A stretch of 56,465 nt of DNA. Origin: Symsagittifera roscoffensis (lineage: Eukaryota; Xenacoelomorpha; Acoela; Convolutidae). Shown here piece after piece: positions 55,123-56,465 of this stretch. Both the position numbers and the translations under genes were made by a program. Each line of letters begins with the position of its first letter. The stretch's first letter is position 1. A model generated the notes under the pieces. That model saw only the letters and a list, made by a program, of their open reading frames with translations, was not told the origin of the DNA and did no database searches. Where the stretch lies: positions 17,185,658 to 17,242,122 of the forward strand of contig NC_087065.1 of assembly GCF_963678635.1 (NCBI RefSeq). The letters run 5' to 3'.

Positions 55123-56465
55123 TGGAACCTGATCTAAACTACATTTTATTATTGGATAAATTAGATATCTTATCAATATAAAATATTTAAAATTAACCAA
55201 TCATATTCCATCAAACTAACAACCCACTTATTTGTAAGTGCTGAAATTACTTGTAATTTCAGCACCAGAGAGATTTGAATTTAACTCAAAAAATAGTTAC
55301 CTCTCCAAGAGAACTTCAGCAGTCGCAATAAAATGTTATCACATAACAGGACCTTTCAAAGAAACAGCATGAAATCATACTTCCACTCCTGGCCTAACCC
55401 ACCAGAGAAGGACGTCCTGAGCATGCTTATAGCCGGCCTAACCCACCGCGCTACACCCACGCTTTGTGACCACACTTCAATATTTAATAAGAGGTATTCA
55501 AGGGTGAGTAACTCTTCAAAATAGCCGAACTAAAATAAAACGCTTTTGTGAAAACAACTAACTAAGATCATGACTAAAAACCAAATAAACAAAGGTTTAT
55601 AAAATGTAAATTATAATATGCAGCATATAGATCATACACAACAAAAAAGACGAATATCCAAAGACTAGACGATCCCATCACACTCAAACAAATGAATGGC
55701 TAAACACAACGGACATGCCGTCCACAATCACGACTCAAAGGATTTAGAGTACGACTTGACTTCGCAAAAAAGGACTTCATTGAACTAGACCAATGACCAC
55801 CTCAATGTTTAAGTATACGTACAGATCCGAGTTACAAGGGATCCCTTCCAAACACGATTTTCTCGCCATTCCCAGGCGAGGCTGCATACAAAACAGTTTT
55901 CTACTAATACAGAAAATTCTGACATAGCAGACCATTTTGAAATCGGATTGATTTCATTGGGGATCACAGCCGTTGTCGAATGACAAGATTATAATTTCCT
56001 ATCCCTAATTCCAGCGTCCTGGAACGTTCTTCTTCAAGAGGAACCGGATAAAAAAATGATGTTTGCCAAATACCAACGTTCATCATCCATCCTTCAATTA
56101 CAGAAAGAAAAATATTTCTAAAAAATCTGGAAACCCCGGATGTGTGGAACCTGATCTAAACTATATTTTTTTGTTGGATAAATTAGATGTCTTATCACTA
56201 TAAAATATTTAATATTAACCAATCATATTCCATCAAACTAACAACCCACTTATTTGTAAGTCCGGAAATTACTTGTAATTTCAGCAACAGAGAGATTTGA
56301 GTTTAGAACTTGGAAATTAGTTACCTCTCCAAGAGAACTTCAGCAGTCGCAATAAGCCAGTATACTCTAGATCTATTGAGCCTAGCAGAGACTAGTTAAA
56401 CACCCTGAGACTAGTAGATATAAGAGTAAGGTTAGGATCGGTATTAGACTAAGAAGTTGCACGAA
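55123..56465 (+). mobile_element. Older, internally deleted relative of the two-ORF element (cut by window end)
   Basis: It begins TGGAACCTGATC and follows the first roughly 210 bp of the 1.27-kb repeat to GCAATAAA at about 55332. It then jumps straight to the sequence equivalent to 48654 (ATGTTATCACATAACAGGAC) and follows the 3' non-coding part to 56144. A second terminal repeat starts at 56145 and is not deleted at the same point, running at least 321 bp to the window end. ORF1 and ORF2 are gone. Divergence from the young copy is around 10 percent by eye. The microhomology ATAAAA lies at the junction. Confidence 0.88.

Overview
The window looks like AT-rich nuclear DNA of an invertebrate metazoan. 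It holds a multi-exon gene with GT-AG introns from 117 bp to about 23 kb, many short inverted-repeat elements, microsatellites and two LTR-type elements. There is no operon structure, no bacterial ribosome binding site and no recognisable rRNA or tRNA gene. The species cannot be named from sequence alone. A 200-base run of N at 11266-11465 is a scaffold gap.

The only host gene I can support is an integrin alpha subunit on the + strand, spread from about 10.35 kb to 53.04 kb. Seven exon pieces join in compatible phases: 10352-10442, (gap)-11601, 22231-22313, 27556-27761, 50912-51074, 51192-52190 and 52648-53036. In order they encode part of blade 2 and blades 3 to 7 of the FG-GAP beta-propeller, with calcium-binding DxDxDG-type loops in the last three blades. 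The thigh, calf-1 and the start of calf-2 follow. The signal peptide, blade 1, end of calf-2, transmembrane segment and GFFKR tail were not found and probably lie outside the window. The blade 3 exon has a one-base frame disruption next to the gap.

The introns are a nest of mobile DNA. Families named here are A (TA-flanked mariner-type foldback, three copies), F (605-bp element full of GCGGAATCCGC palindromes, three copies), C (about 0.5 kb, five copies, two carrying nested insertions), D (about 1.1 kb, CCCGGGTTGAC ends, four copies), E (two copies ending in GATCCGCCCCTGG) and G (one copy). There is also a 1.1-kb element with CCGCACCGAGC termini that carries a poly-C minisatellite.

The 23-kb intron between the fourth and fifth exons holds a degraded Ty3/gypsy LTR retrotransposon (37975-44532). 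Its gag, protease, reverse transcriptase, RNase H and integrase are recognisable but broken. The same intron holds a much younger element (45231-50723) with almost identical 1.27-kb direct terminal repeats. That element encodes two overlapping ORFs (155 and 344 aa) that I do not recognise, and no polymerase. An older internally deleted relative starts at 55123 and runs off the window. This two-ORF element, with its conserved 13-bp-arm hairpin and ORFs inside the terminal repeats, is my best candidate for something undescribed.
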